NCBI RefSeq assembly: GCF_042648965.1
Contig: NZ_JBHRYJ010000005.1
Span: 186,001 to 250,000, forward strand
Length of the DNA: 64,000 nucleotides
From: Ferrovibrio xuzhouensis
GTDB lineage: Bacteria > Pseudomonadota > Alphaproteobacteria > Ferrovibrionales > Ferrovibrionaceae
Direction of reading: 5' to 3'
A program made the translations under genes and the position numbers. The notes under the pieces are model-generated. The model was not told the DNA's origin. It saw nothing but the letters and a program-made list of their open reading frames with translations, and searched no databases. This document shows, piece after piece, positions 50,850 to 58,625 of the stretch; within the stretch, counting starts at the first letter, position 1, and each line of letters starts with the position of its first letter.

Positions 50850-52367
50850 TCAGCCGTTGCCTCCTCCGGTCGCCATGCCGGGCTGGCGGGCCCGGGCCAG
50901 GATATCAAAAAACCGTTCCGCCATCGCCGACCCGTTCGACATATACTCGGTATAATATCGCCGTCCCGCCGCTCCGACCGTCTGGCGGAATCCGGCATCG
51001 GCGGCCAGCTGTCCGGCGATCGCCAGATACTCCGCCTCGCTGTCGACGAAGGCCAGCGGTGCCCCACCATCCGCCGGCCGCATCAGGGCCCGGGTCTGTT
51101 CTGCCAGTGCCCCGCCGGCCTCGATCATGCGCAGGAACTGCAGGCCGTATTGCGTGTCGGGCATCGCCAGCGAGACAAAGGCGGTGCCGGCGGCCAGTGC
51201 CTGCATCGCGGTGATGCCGCAGCCGAATGGAAAGGTCTCCAGGAAAATGTCGATCACCCGCACGTACAGGCTGGTATCGACCCAGCCGATGAAATGGCAG
51301 CGGTCCGCCACGCCATGGCGGGCGAAATACGCCGTCACCGCGGGCAGTTCGCTGCGGCCGGCCCAGACGAAGCCCGCTTGCGGATGCCGCTGCAGGATCG
51401 CCGTCACCATGGCGAGATAGGCTTCGGAATTCAGCTTCTCCTCCCGCGACAGGACGCCGAACAGGATATCGTGGCAGGCAAAGCGGCTGCGCTCGGCGGC
51501 AACCCGCGCCGGATCGGCATCGGCCAGGATGTTGCCGATCGACAGCCGGATGGTTTTCCACAACTCGCCATGCATCCGGCGTTCGGTCTCCGCCCAGTTG
51601 CCCTGAGAGATATACTCGTCGATCTCCGGCAGCCGGAACGGGTGGAATTTCAGGGTCCAGAAGATCTGGACCGGCGCCACCCGCATGGTGAAGGTCATGA
51701 TCGCCTGCCCCGGCGCCGACAGCCAGACGAAATGGCTGATCCCTTCGGCAGCGATACGCCGGCGCATCGACGACAGTCTTTCGTACTGGCCGTTGAGCGG
51801 CCGGCCGTTCTCGCTTTCGAGATAACAGACCTGCACGCCCAGTTCCGCACAGCGCCGGGTCAGCTCCGCGCTCTGGCCCGACAGCACGAAAACCATGGGC
51901 GTATCGTGCCATGGCATGCCGCGCGGCCGGTGCCGCAGCAATTCGAACAACGCATCGGTATGCCCCAGCAGGGCCGGGGTCTGCAGCAGGAAGGCTGCCC
52001 GCCAGGGCCGCTCCGGTTGCGGCGTCCACAGCGGCTGCGGCAGATGCGGATCGCGCAGCCGCCGGCCAAGCGCCGCCATCGGTTCCAGCCAGGACTGGAA
52101 GCAATCGCGGACATGCCGCTCGGTCTCGATCTTCTTGACGAAATGCCGGTAGAGCAGGCCATCGATCAGAAAGCCCAGTTCGGGGCTGACGTCACTGGCC
52201 ATCGCCGCCGACAGCATCGCCACCACCTGCCGCCGCACCGCACCGGCCTCGTCGTGGCGGCCATGATCATGCAGCGCACCGCCCAGTTCCATCAGGGCAA
52301 CGGGATTGCCCGGCTGTTGCCGGACAGCCTCTTCCGCCGCCTGCACGCTCGCTATGGCCTGGCTCAT
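50850..52367 (-). CDS. OGT/SPINDLY-like glycosyltransferase
   Basis: This is a 505-aa GT-B-type enzyme with a short TPR-like N-terminus (AVRQQPGNPVALMELGGALHDHGRHDEA). The C-terminal half has HDILFGVLSREEKLNSEAYL, FVWAGRSELPAVTAYFARHG and IDIFLETFPFGCGITAMQALAAGTAFVSL. The last resembles the UDP-binding DTFPYNGHTT region of O-GlcNAc transferases. Such bacterial enzymes often glycosylate flagellin or adhesins. It heads a leftward unit with the methyltransferase-like and NeuD-like genes. Confidence 0.78.
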   Translation of the reverse strand: MSQAIASVQAAEEAVRQQPGNPVALMELGGALHDHGRHDEAGAVRRQVVAMLSAAMASDVSPELGFLIDGLLYRHFVKKIETERHVRDCFQSWLEPMAALGRRLRDPHLPQPLWTPQPERPWRAAFLLQTPALLGHTDALFELLRHRPRGMPWHDTPMVFVLSGQSAELTRRCAELGVQVCYLESENGRPLNGQYERLSSMRRRIAAEGISHFVWLSAPGQAIMTFTMRVAPVQIFWTLKFHPFRLPEIDEYISQGNWAETERRMHGELWKTIRLSIGNILADADPARVAAERSRFACHDILFGVLSREEKLNSEAYLAMVTAILQRHPQAGFVWAGRSELPAVTAYFARHGVADRCHFIGWVDTSLYVRVIDIFLETFPFGCGITAMQALAAGTAFVSLAMPDTQYGLQFLRMIEAGGALAEQTRALMRPADGGAPLAFVDSEAEYLAIAGQLAADAGFRQTVGAAGRRYYTEYMSNGSAMAERFFDILARARQPGMATGGGNG

Positions 52368-52415
52368 GGGCTCAGGCTAGCCGGGCCGGGGTTAACAATC
52401 TCCCGCCGCCCGTCC

Positions 52416-53825
52416 CTAGAGGCTGAAAATCTTGCCCGGATTCATCAGGTTATCGGGATCCAGCGCTTTCTTGATCGCCCGCATCACCGAGACCGCTTCG
52501 CCATGCTCGGCCGTCAGGTATTTCATCTTGCCGCTGCCGATGCCGTGTTCGCCGGTGCAGGTGCCGTCCATGCGCAAGGCCCGGTGCACCAGGCGCTCGC
52601 TGAAGGCCTCGACCGTCTCGACCTCTTTGGGGTTGTTGCGGTCGATCACCACGGAAAGGTGGAAATTGCCGTCGCCGACATGGCCGACCAGCGGCGCGAC
52701 CAAGCCGGTCTTCACCACGTCGTCCTTGGTCTCGATGATGCAGTCGGCCAGCCGCGAGATCGGCACGCAGACATCGGTCGCCATGATCTCGCAGCCCTTG
52801 CGCAAAGCCTTGCAGGCATAGGCCGCCGCATGACGGGCCTCCCACATCCTGGCACGGTCCTCGGCCTTGGTCGCCCACTGGAAATTCTGCCCGCCATGGT
52901 CGCTGGCCAGCGCCTGCACCATCTCGGCCTGTTCCGCGACGCCGGCCTCGGTGCCGTGGAATTCCAGCATCAGCATGTTCTGCACCGGCAGATCGAGCTT
53001 GGAATACTTGTTGATCGCATCGGCCTGCACGTCGTCGAGCAGTTCGATGCGTGCCACCGGGATGCCGGCCTGGATGGTCTGGATCACGGTGTTGACCGCG
53101 CCCTCCAGGGTATCGAAGGAACAGGTCGCCGCCGCCATCGCCTCGGGGATGCCGTAGAGCTTCAGGGTGATCTCGGTGATGATGCCGAGCGTGCCTTCCG
53201 AACCGATGAACAGCCGGGTCAGGTCATAGCCGGCGGCCGACTTCTTGGCGCGCTTCGAGGTACGGATGATGCGGCCGTCGGCCATCACCACGGTCAGCGC
53301 CAGCACGTTCTCGCGCATGGTGCCATAGCGCACGGCATTGGTGCCGCTGGCGCGGGTCGAGACCATGCCGCCGAGCGAGGCATCGGCGCCAGGGTCGATC
53401 GGGAAGAACAGGCCGGTGTCGCGCAGGTATTCGTTGAGCTGCTTGCGGCGCACGCCGGGCTGCACCACGACGTCGAGATCCTCGGCATTCACCTTCAGTA
53501 TCTGGTTCATCTGCATCAGGTCGATGGTGACGCCGCCCTGCAGGGCGGTGACATGGCCCTCCAGCGAAGTGCCGGCGCCATAGGGGATCACCGGCAGGCC
53601 ATGGGCGGCGCAGATCTTGACGATCTCGGCGACTTCCTCGGTGCTGTCGGGGAACACCACGGCATCGGGCGGCGACGGAAGCGCCCAGGATTCGTCGCGG
53701 CCATGCTGGTCGCGCACCGGCTGGGCCGTCGACAGGCGCTCACCCAGCAGCTGCTTGAGGGCGGCAATCGCCGCATCGGTGGCGGCGGGGGTCAGGCGAT
53801 GCTGGGCAGCGGCGACGAGGGCCAT
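52416..53825 (-). CDS. FAD-linked 2-hydroxyacid dehydrogenase (GlcD/D-lactate dehydrogenase type)
   Basis: This is a 469-aa flavoprotein. The FAD-binding PCMH domain contains VIPYGAGTSLEGHVTALQGG, DPGADASLGGMVSTRASGTNAVRYG and FIGSEGTLGIIT. The C-terminal domain has GHVGDGNFHLSV and CTGEHGIGSGKM, giving the histidines of the active site. It oxidises a D-2-hydroxyacid such as D-lactate, glycolate or D-2-hydroxyglutarate; the sequence does not choose. AAGGAG seven bases upstream fixes the start at 53825. Confidence 0.92.
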   Translation of the reverse strand: MALVAAAQHRLTPAATDAAIAALKQLLGERLSTAQPVRDQHGRDESWALPSPPDAVVFPDSTEEVAEIVKICAAHGLPVIPYGAGTSLEGHVTALQGGVTIDLMQMNQILKVNAEDLDVVVQPGVRRKQLNEYLRDTGLFFPIDPGADASLGGMVSTRASGTNAVRYGTMRENVLALTVVMADGRIIRTSKRAKKSAAGYDLTRLFIGSEGTLGIITEITLKLYGIPEAMAAATCSFDTLEGAVNTVIQTIQAGIPVARIELLDDVQADAINKYSKLDLPVQNMLMLEFHGTEAGVAEQAEMVQALASDHGGQNFQWATKAEDRARMWEARHAAAYACKALRKGCEIMATDVCVPISRLADCIIETKDDVVKTGLVAPLVGHVGDGNFHLSVVIDRNNPKEVETVEAFSERLVHRALRMDGTCTGEHGIGSGKMKYLTAEHGEAVSVMRAIKKALDPDNLMNPGKIFSL

Positions 53826-53974
53826 GGCGTTTCTCCTTGGATTCCCTACAGGTAGCGCTTTGGCGCCGGCCGGGCAATCGCCCCGATGCGCCTCCGGCGA
53901 GCCCAGACATGATCCAGACATGATGCTGGGCCGCAAAGGTGGCCCTTGGGGGCCGGTTACGCTATGTAGGCGAC

Positions 53975-56311
53975 ATGTCTTCCGACCCTTTTGACCTGTC
54001 CGGATTCGAGCCGGAAGCGGCCGCGCCGCCGCCCGAAGCCGACCGTGGCGCCGCCCTGCCCGCCCCCGACTGGCTTGCCCGCCTGAACGAGGCCCAGGGC
54101 GAGGCTGCCGCGCATCTGGACGGCCCGCTGCTGGTACTGGCCGGCGCCGGCACCGGCAAGACCCGCGTGCTGGTCTCGCGGCTGGCCAACATCCTCTACC
54201 GCCGGCTGGCCTGGCCGAGCCAGATCCTCGCGGTGACCTTCACCAACAAGGCCGCCCGCGAGATGCGCGAGCGCGTCGACCAGCTGATCGGCGGTGTCGT
54301 CGAGGGCCTGTGGCTCGGCACTTTCCACGGCATCGCCAACCGCATCCTGCGCCGCCATGCCGAGCTGGTCGGCCTGAAGCAGAATTTCACCATCCTCGAC
54401 GACGACGACCAGCTGCGCCTGATCAAGCAGATCATCGAGGCCGAGGGGCTGGACGAGAAACAGCTGCCGCCGCGCCTGCTGAAGGGTCAGTTCGACCGCC
54501 TGAAGGACCGTGGCCTGGCGCCGGGCAAGCTGCCCGACAGCGAGACCGGTTTCGCCGAGGGCAAGGGGCCGCAGCTCTACCGCCTCTACTGCGAACGGCT
54601 GCTGCAGCTCAATGCCTGCGATTTCGGCGACCTGCTGCTGCATAACCTGACCCTGTTCCGCGAGCATGCGCAGGTGCTGCAGAAATACCAGCACCAGTTC
54701 CGCTACATCCTGGTCGACGAATACCAGGACACCAACGTGGCGCAGTACCTGTGGCTGCGGCTGCTGGCGCAGAAGCATCACAACATCTGCTGCGTCGGCG
54801 ATGATGATCAGTCGATCTACGGCTGGCGCGGCGCCGAGGTCGGCAACATCCTGCGTTTCGAGAAGGATTTCGAGGGCGCCAAGATCGTGCGGCTGGAGCG
54901 CAACTACCGCTCGACACCGCATATCCTCGGCGCCGCCTCGGGCCTGATTGCCCATAACGAAAGCCGGCTCGGCAAGACCCTGTGGACCGAGCTGAACGAG
55001 GGCGAGAAGGTCATCGTGCAGGGCGTCTGGGACGGCGACGAGGAGGCCCGTGTCGCCGGCGAGGAGATCGAAACCCTGCAGCGCGACGGCGTCTCGCTCA
55101 ACCAGATGGCCATCCTGGTACGCGCCGGCCATCAGACCCGCGCCTTCGAGGAACGCTTCCTCACCATCGGCGTGAAATACCGCGTGGTCGGCGGCCTGCG
55201 GTTTTACGAACGCCGCGAGATCCGCGACGCCATCGCCTACTTGCGCGTCATCATGCAGCCCGACGACGATCTCGCCTTCGAACGCATCGTCAACGTGCCC
55301 AAGCGCGGCCTCGGCGAGAGCACCCTGCAGATGCTGCACAAGGCGGCGCGCGCCGCCGGCCGCTCGCTGACCGCGACGCTCGACGAGCTGCTGCAGACCG
55401 ACGAGATCAAACCCAAGCAGCGCAACACGCTGAAGGCCCTGATGGGTGACTTCGCGCGCTGGCGGAGCCAGGCGGCGGAACTGCCGCATACCGAAGTCGC
55501 CGAGATCGTGCTGGAGGAATCCGGCTATACGCGGATGTGGCAGGAGGACAAGTCGCCCGAGGCACCGGGCCGGCTGGAAAATCTGAAGGAACTGATCGGT
55601 GCGCTCGGCGAGTTCGAGAATTTCGCCGGCTTCCTCGACCATGTGGCGCTGGTGATGGACACCGAGAACAGCGAAGACGCCGAGATGGTCAGCCTGATGA
55701 CCCTGCATGCGGCCAAGGGCCTGGAGTTCGACTACATCTTCCTGCCCGGCTGGGAGGAGGAACTCTTCCCCAGCCGCCGCTCGCTGGAAGGCAACGGCAC
55801 GGCGGGTCTGGAAGAAGAACGCCGCCTCGCCTATGTCGGCCTGACGCGCGCTCGCAAGCGGGCCCATATCACCTATGCCGCCAACCGCCGCATCTACAAC
55901 CAGTGGACCTCGGCGATCCCGTCGCGCTTCCTCGACGAGTTGCCGCCCGACCATGTCGAGCAGCGCGCCGCGGCCGGACTGTACCGCTCGGCGCGGCCCG
56001 GCGGCTTCGGCGGTTTCGCCGACAGCGCCACCGCCGGCGCAAATCGCGGCGATTACGGCGGCCATACTTGGGATTTCAGCCCGCAGAAACGCCGGCCGGC
56101 CGGCCTGATCGAGGGCCGCGTCCGCCATGTCAGCGACGACGACGTGGTGCAGCACAGCCCCGACGACCTCGCCTTCGGCCTCGGCGACCGCGTCTTCCAC
56201 GTCAAGTTCGGCTATGGCCGCATCCGCGGCATCGAAGGCAACAAGCTGCTGATCGCCTTTGAGAAGGCCGGCGAGAAGCGCGTCATTGCCTCCTTTGTCG
56301 AAAAAGCCTGA
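53975..56311 (+). CDS. uvrD: UvrD/PcrA-type DNA helicase
   Basis: This 778-aa SF1A 3'-5' helicase has motif I LVLAGAGTGKTRVL, Ia VTFTNKAAREM, II ILVDEYQDTN, III CVGDDDQSIYGWRGA, IV VRLERNYRST, V MTLHAAKGLEFDYIFLPG and VI EERRLAYVGLTRARK. The C-terminal Tudor-like tail is FHVKFGYGRIRGIEGNKL. It acts in mismatch and nucleotide excision repair and removes RecA or stalled polymerases. The start at 53975 (MSSDPFDLSG) is preferred to 53939. Confidence 0.95.
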   Translation: MSSDPFDLSGFEPEAAAPPPEADRGAALPAPDWLARLNEAQGEAAAHLDGPLLVLAGAGTGKTRVLVSRLANILYRRLAWPSQILAVTFTNKAAREMRERVDQLIGGVVEGLWLGTFHGIANRILRRHAELVGLKQNFTILDDDDQLRLIKQIIEAEGLDEKQLPPRLLKGQFDRLKDRGLAPGKLPDSETGFAEGKGPQLYRLYCERLLQLNACDFGDLLLHNLTLFREHAQVLQKYQHQFRYILVDEYQDTNVAQYLWLRLLAQKHHNICCVGDDDQSIYGWRGAEVGNILRFEKDFEGAKIVRLERNYRSTPHILGAASGLIAHNESRLGKTLWTELNEGEKVIVQGVWDGDEEARVAGEEIETLQRDGVSLNQMAILVRAGHQTRAFEERFLTIGVKYRVVGGLRFYERREIRDAIAYLRVIMQPDDDLAFERIVNVPKRGLGESTLQMLHKAARAAGRSLTATLDELLQTDEIKPKQRNTLKALMGDFARWRSQAAELPHTEVAEIVLEESGYTRMWQEDKSPEAPGRLENLKELIGALGEFENFAGFLDHVALVMDTENSEDAEMVSLMTLHAAKGLEFDYIFLPGWEEELFPSRRSLEGNGTAGLEEERRLAYVGLTRARKRAHITYAANRRIYNQWTSAIPSRFLDELPPDHVEQRAAAGLYRSARPGGFGGFADSATAGANRGDYGGHTWDFSPQKRRPAGLIEGRVRHVSDDDVVQHSPDDLAFGLGDRVFHVKFGYGRIRGIEGNKLLIAFEKAGEKRVIASFVEKA

Positions 56312-56328
56312 CAGCGAAAGCTCCGGTT

Positions 56329-57237
56329 ATGCCGCTCTCTCCCGAATTCTGGTCGGTCGAACTCGACGTGCCGGTCGATCTGATCCCCGCCGCCGAGGAG
56401 CTGGTGGCTGACGAGGATCTGCTGGCGGTCTCCTCCTACGAGGTGCCGCGGCCGGGCCTGGCCATGAGTCCCGACTGGCGCCTGCAGGTGCTGTTCGATG
56501 CGCCGCCGGATGAAGGCCTGTGGCGCCGGCGCCTCGCCGATATCGCCGCAGCCCTCGGCATCGCCGCGCCGGTGATCGCCTTCCGCCACCTGCCGCCGCA
56601 GGACTGGGTGCGCCACACCAATATCGTCAATGCGCCGATTGCCGCCGGGCGGTTCTTCGTTCATGGCGCCCATGATGCCGGCAGCGCACCGCCGGGCCGG
56701 CTGGCTCTCCAGCTCGATGCCGGGCTGGCCTTCGGCACCGGCCGGGCGCCGTCCACTTACGGCTGCCTGCTGGCAATCGACGACCTCTGCCGGGTGCGGC
56801 CGCCGCGGCGCATGCTGGACATGGGGACGGGTTCGGGGATTCTCGCCATGGCGGCGGCCAAAGCCGGCACGCGGCAGTGTCTGGCCGCCGATATCGATCC
56901 GGTGGCGGTGGCGGTCACCGCGGCCAATGTGCGGCGCAACGGGCTGGCCCGGCGCATCGCCGCCCTGACCGCGAGCCGGCCGAAGGATCCGCGTCTGGTG
57001 ACGGCCGGACCCTATGATCTGGTGGTGGCCAACATCCTGGCCGAACCGCTCTGCCGCATGGCGACCGGTCTCGCCCTGCTGGTGGCGCCGGGCGGCCATC
57101 TCGTCCTCTCCGGGCTGCTGGCCCGCGAGGAACGCCTGATCGTCGCCCGCTACCGGGCGACCGGACTGGCCCTGCAGCGCCGCATTGCGCGCGAGGGCTG
57201 GCACACGCTGGTTTTTGCCCGGCGGCGCCGGACCTAG
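56329..57237 (+). CDS. prmA: Ribosomal protein L11 methyltransferase
   Basis: This is a 302-aa protein lysine methyltransferase for L11. The N-terminal substrate-binding domain (SVELDVPVDLIPAAEEL) is followed by the SAM domain: LDMGTGSGILAMAAAKAG, CLAADIDPVAV and VVANILAEPLCRMA (the NxLA-type catalytic loop). AFGTGRAPSTYGCL replaces the common AFGTGTHPTT, a modest variation. It starts 17 bp after the helicase gene and is probably co-transcribed with it. Confidence 0.9.
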   Translation: MPLSPEFWSVELDVPVDLIPAAEELVADEDLLAVSSYEVPRPGLAMSPDWRLQVLFDAPPDEGLWRRRLADIAAALGIAAPVIAFRHLPPQDWVRHTNIVNAPIAAGRFFVHGAHDAGSAPPGRLALQLDAGLAFGTGRAPSTYGCLLAIDDLCRVRPPRRMLDMGTGSGILAMAAAKAGTRQCLAADIDPVAVAVTAANVRRNGLARRIAALTASRPKDPRLVTAGPYDLVVANILAEPLCRMATGLALLVAPGGHLVLSGLLAREERLIVARYRATGLALQRRIAREGWHTLVFARRRRT

Positions 57238-57246
57238 TCCCGACAG

Positions 57247-57268
57247 CCGGCGCCCCCCTTGGCGCCGG
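57247..57268. terminator. GC-rich hairpin between convergent prmA and DUF1127 gene
   Basis: CCGGCGCC and GGCGCCGG flank a CCCCTT loop. There is no T-tract on either side, so termination would be weak or factor-assisted. It lies 9 bp after the prmA stop and 15 bp beyond the end of the leftward DUF1127 gene, so it can serve both. Confidence 0.5.
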
Positions 57269-57283
57269 GCCGGAACAGACGGA

Positions 57284-57631
57284 TCAGGCCGCGGCTTCGG
57301 CCTTCAGCTTCAGGGTCTGCACCTTCGCCACCTGGGCGTCGTTCGACGGCGCCGACGGACGATAGACGTCGCCGGCCACTGCGGCCGGGATGCTGGTGCG
57401 GTTCAGGCCCATGTCATGCAGGGTGCGGTCGTCGAGCGCGCGCAGCTCGGCCTCGGCGGCCTGGCGGCGGAAGCTGGCGACCAGCATCGCCCAGCCCTGC
57501 TGCAGGGCAACGGCAATGGCGCGGGCGCGCATGCGGCGGGCTTCCATCTCGAGCTGCACGTAATCGGTCAGGCCGAGATAGTGGTACGGATAGCTGTTGA
57601 GGGTGGTGGACTGCTCGTTCGGGGTTTTCAT
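57284..57631 (-). CDS. DUF1127 protein, larger type
   Basis: This 115-aa protein contains the DUF1127 core AELRALDDRTLHDMGLNRTSIPAAV, with a basic helix before it and a hydrophilic tail. DUF1127 proteins are small, arginine-rich and widespread in alphaproteobacteria; some bind RNA and affect small-RNA processing (for example CcaF1 in Rhodobacter sphaeroides). AAGGAG six bases upstream fixes the start at 57631. It is a paralogue of the gene at 58075, and both end in the order domain-PAAVAG-tail. Confidence 0.85.
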   Translation of the reverse strand: MKTPNEQSTTLNSYPYHYLGLTDYVQLEMEARRMRARAIAVALQQGWAMLVASFRRQAAEAELRALDDRTLHDMGLNRTSIPAAVAGDVYRPSAPSNDAQVAKVQTLKLKAEAAA

Positions 57632-57674
57632 GGCCATCTCCTTAAGTGGATGAAGCCGCCCCGGGTGTTCCTCC

Positions 57675-57711
57675 GTCATGCTGTGGTCCGTTTAGAATAT
57701 GTCAGCATGAC
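57675..57711. promoter_or_regulatory. 9-bp inverted repeat upstream of the 57284 DUF1127 gene
   Basis: GTCATGCTG (57675-57683) and CAGCATGAC (57703-57711) match perfectly around 19 AT-leaning bases, 44 bp upstream of the start. It could be a split operator in its promoter. The rest of 57712-57914 shows no gene. Confidence 0.4.
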
Positions 57712-57914
57712 TGACGTAAATATTGCACTGCACAAACTGATTCGCAAGTGGTATTTTTATGAAATCCGCAATGGAATCAATTGTGTAGAAAAAATGACCA
57801 AACTGCCCCGGCTCGCTGCCCGATAATTGATCAGCATAGGGATCGTGCAGGATTTGGGCACTGCAGACCCTGCCATGCGCTCAGCGTATGGCTGCCCCCG
57901 GATTTTCGCGCATG

Positions 57915-57941
57915 GAAAAGGCACGGTCAAAAACCGTGCCT
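57915..57941 (-). terminator. Intrinsic terminator of DUF1127/small-RNA transcript
   Basis: On the minus strand AGGCACGGT pairs with ACCGTGCCT around a TTTTG loop and is followed by TTTT. It would end the transcript that starts upstream of the 58075 DUF1127 gene. Confidence 0.75.
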
Positions 57942-58059
57942 GAACCACACTCGGGGGAGGAAAAATGGCGGCCGGATCGCGCGACGCCCTACAGGGGAGG
58001 GGGACGCTGGGCAGGGCGCGATCCGGCGCCGGAATCGAGTTCCCGGGGGGAGGAACTCG
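57915..58059 (-). ncRNA. Candidate cuckoo/CcsR-like small RNA in DUF1127 3' UTR
   Basis: This reads leftward after the DUF1127 stop. A first hairpin (58036-58059) has 8-bp arms CGAGTTCC / GGAACTCG and the RNA loop UCCCCCCG. A second, long hairpin (57971-58027) has 12-bp perfect arms with a loop holding CCCCCUCCCC. A single-stranded CCUCCCCC follows (57952-57959), and then an intrinsic terminator (57915-57941). Cuckoo RNAs of alphaproteobacteria, such as CcsR1-4, carry CCUCCUCCC-type anti-Shine-Dalgarno loops and are cleaved from the 3' UTR of DUF1127 genes. The location and C-rich loops fit; the exact CCUCCUCCC string is not present. Confidence 0.65.
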
Positions 58060-58074
58060 TAAAACGCGAAAGGC

Positions 58075-58431
58075 TTAGGCCGCGCGCGGCGCCAGGCGGA
58101 TGACCTGGGCGTCGACGGCATTCTCGTTGACCGCACCGGCGAACGGGCGCTCGATCAGGCCGGCCACGGCGGCCGGGATCTGCGAGCGGCTCAGGCCGAT
58201 GTCGCGGAGCATCTGGTCATCGAGGGCATTCAGCTCCTCGACGGCACGACGCTGCTGCTGACGGGCCTTGAAACGCACGGCAAGGGTCTTCAGATTGGCC
58301 ACGCCGGTACGGACCAGCTTGGCAACGGCTTCAGCGCGGATACGACGCGCATAAGCCTCGATCTCGGCGGCGCTCAGCGGCGCCAGATTCGCCGGGATGG
58401 CATAAACGGTCTCGTTGCGCAGGGTGTTCAT
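58075..58431 (-). CDS. DUF1127 protein, host gene of candidate small RNA
   Basis: This is a 118-aa protein. The DUF1127 core EELNALDDQMLRDIGLSRSQIPAAVAG is preceded by a basic helix (LAVRFKARQQQRRA), and a tail ends in RLAPRAA. GGAG six bases before the ATG supports the start at 58431. It is a paralogue of the 57284 gene, with the same orientation. Its 3' UTR holds the C-rich hairpin array and terminator, the layout known for ccaF1-ccsR loci under heat-shock or stress sigma factors. The promoter type could not be read with confidence. Confidence 0.87.
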   Translation of the reverse strand: MNTLRNETVYAIPANLAPLSAAEIEAYARRIRAEAVAKLVRTGVANLKTLAVRFKARQQQRRAVEELNALDDQMLRDIGLSRSQIPAAVAGLIERPFAGAVNENAVDAQVIRLAPRAA

Positions 58432-58625
58432 TTCAGTCTCCATTGCGGGCCGGGCTTGTCTCTGTGCATCGCGGCCACGGGTGGAATATTGCACCGCACC
58501 CTATAAAAAACAATGGGTTAGCCTTGAATGTTTCCCCACGCAGCATTGCAGAAAACGCATAGCTAGGCATGGACACTTTTTGACATCGGCCGCATTATCT
58601 TATTGAGTCAGCAAAAGGTTCTCCG

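Noticed and set aside
50775..53855. Long rightward open frame (1026 codons)
   Set aside because: It is antisense to the glycosyltransferase and FAD oxidoreductase genes, which have full catalytic motifs and good ribosome sites.
53957..56200. Long leftward open frame opposite the helicase
   Set aside because: The helicase on the plus strand has all SF1 motifs; the opposite frame has shadow composition.
57707..57826. 39-codon frame MTDVNIALHK upstream of the DUF1127 gene
   Set aside because: It runs antisense through the promoter region, has no ribosome site, and overlaps the inverted repeat.
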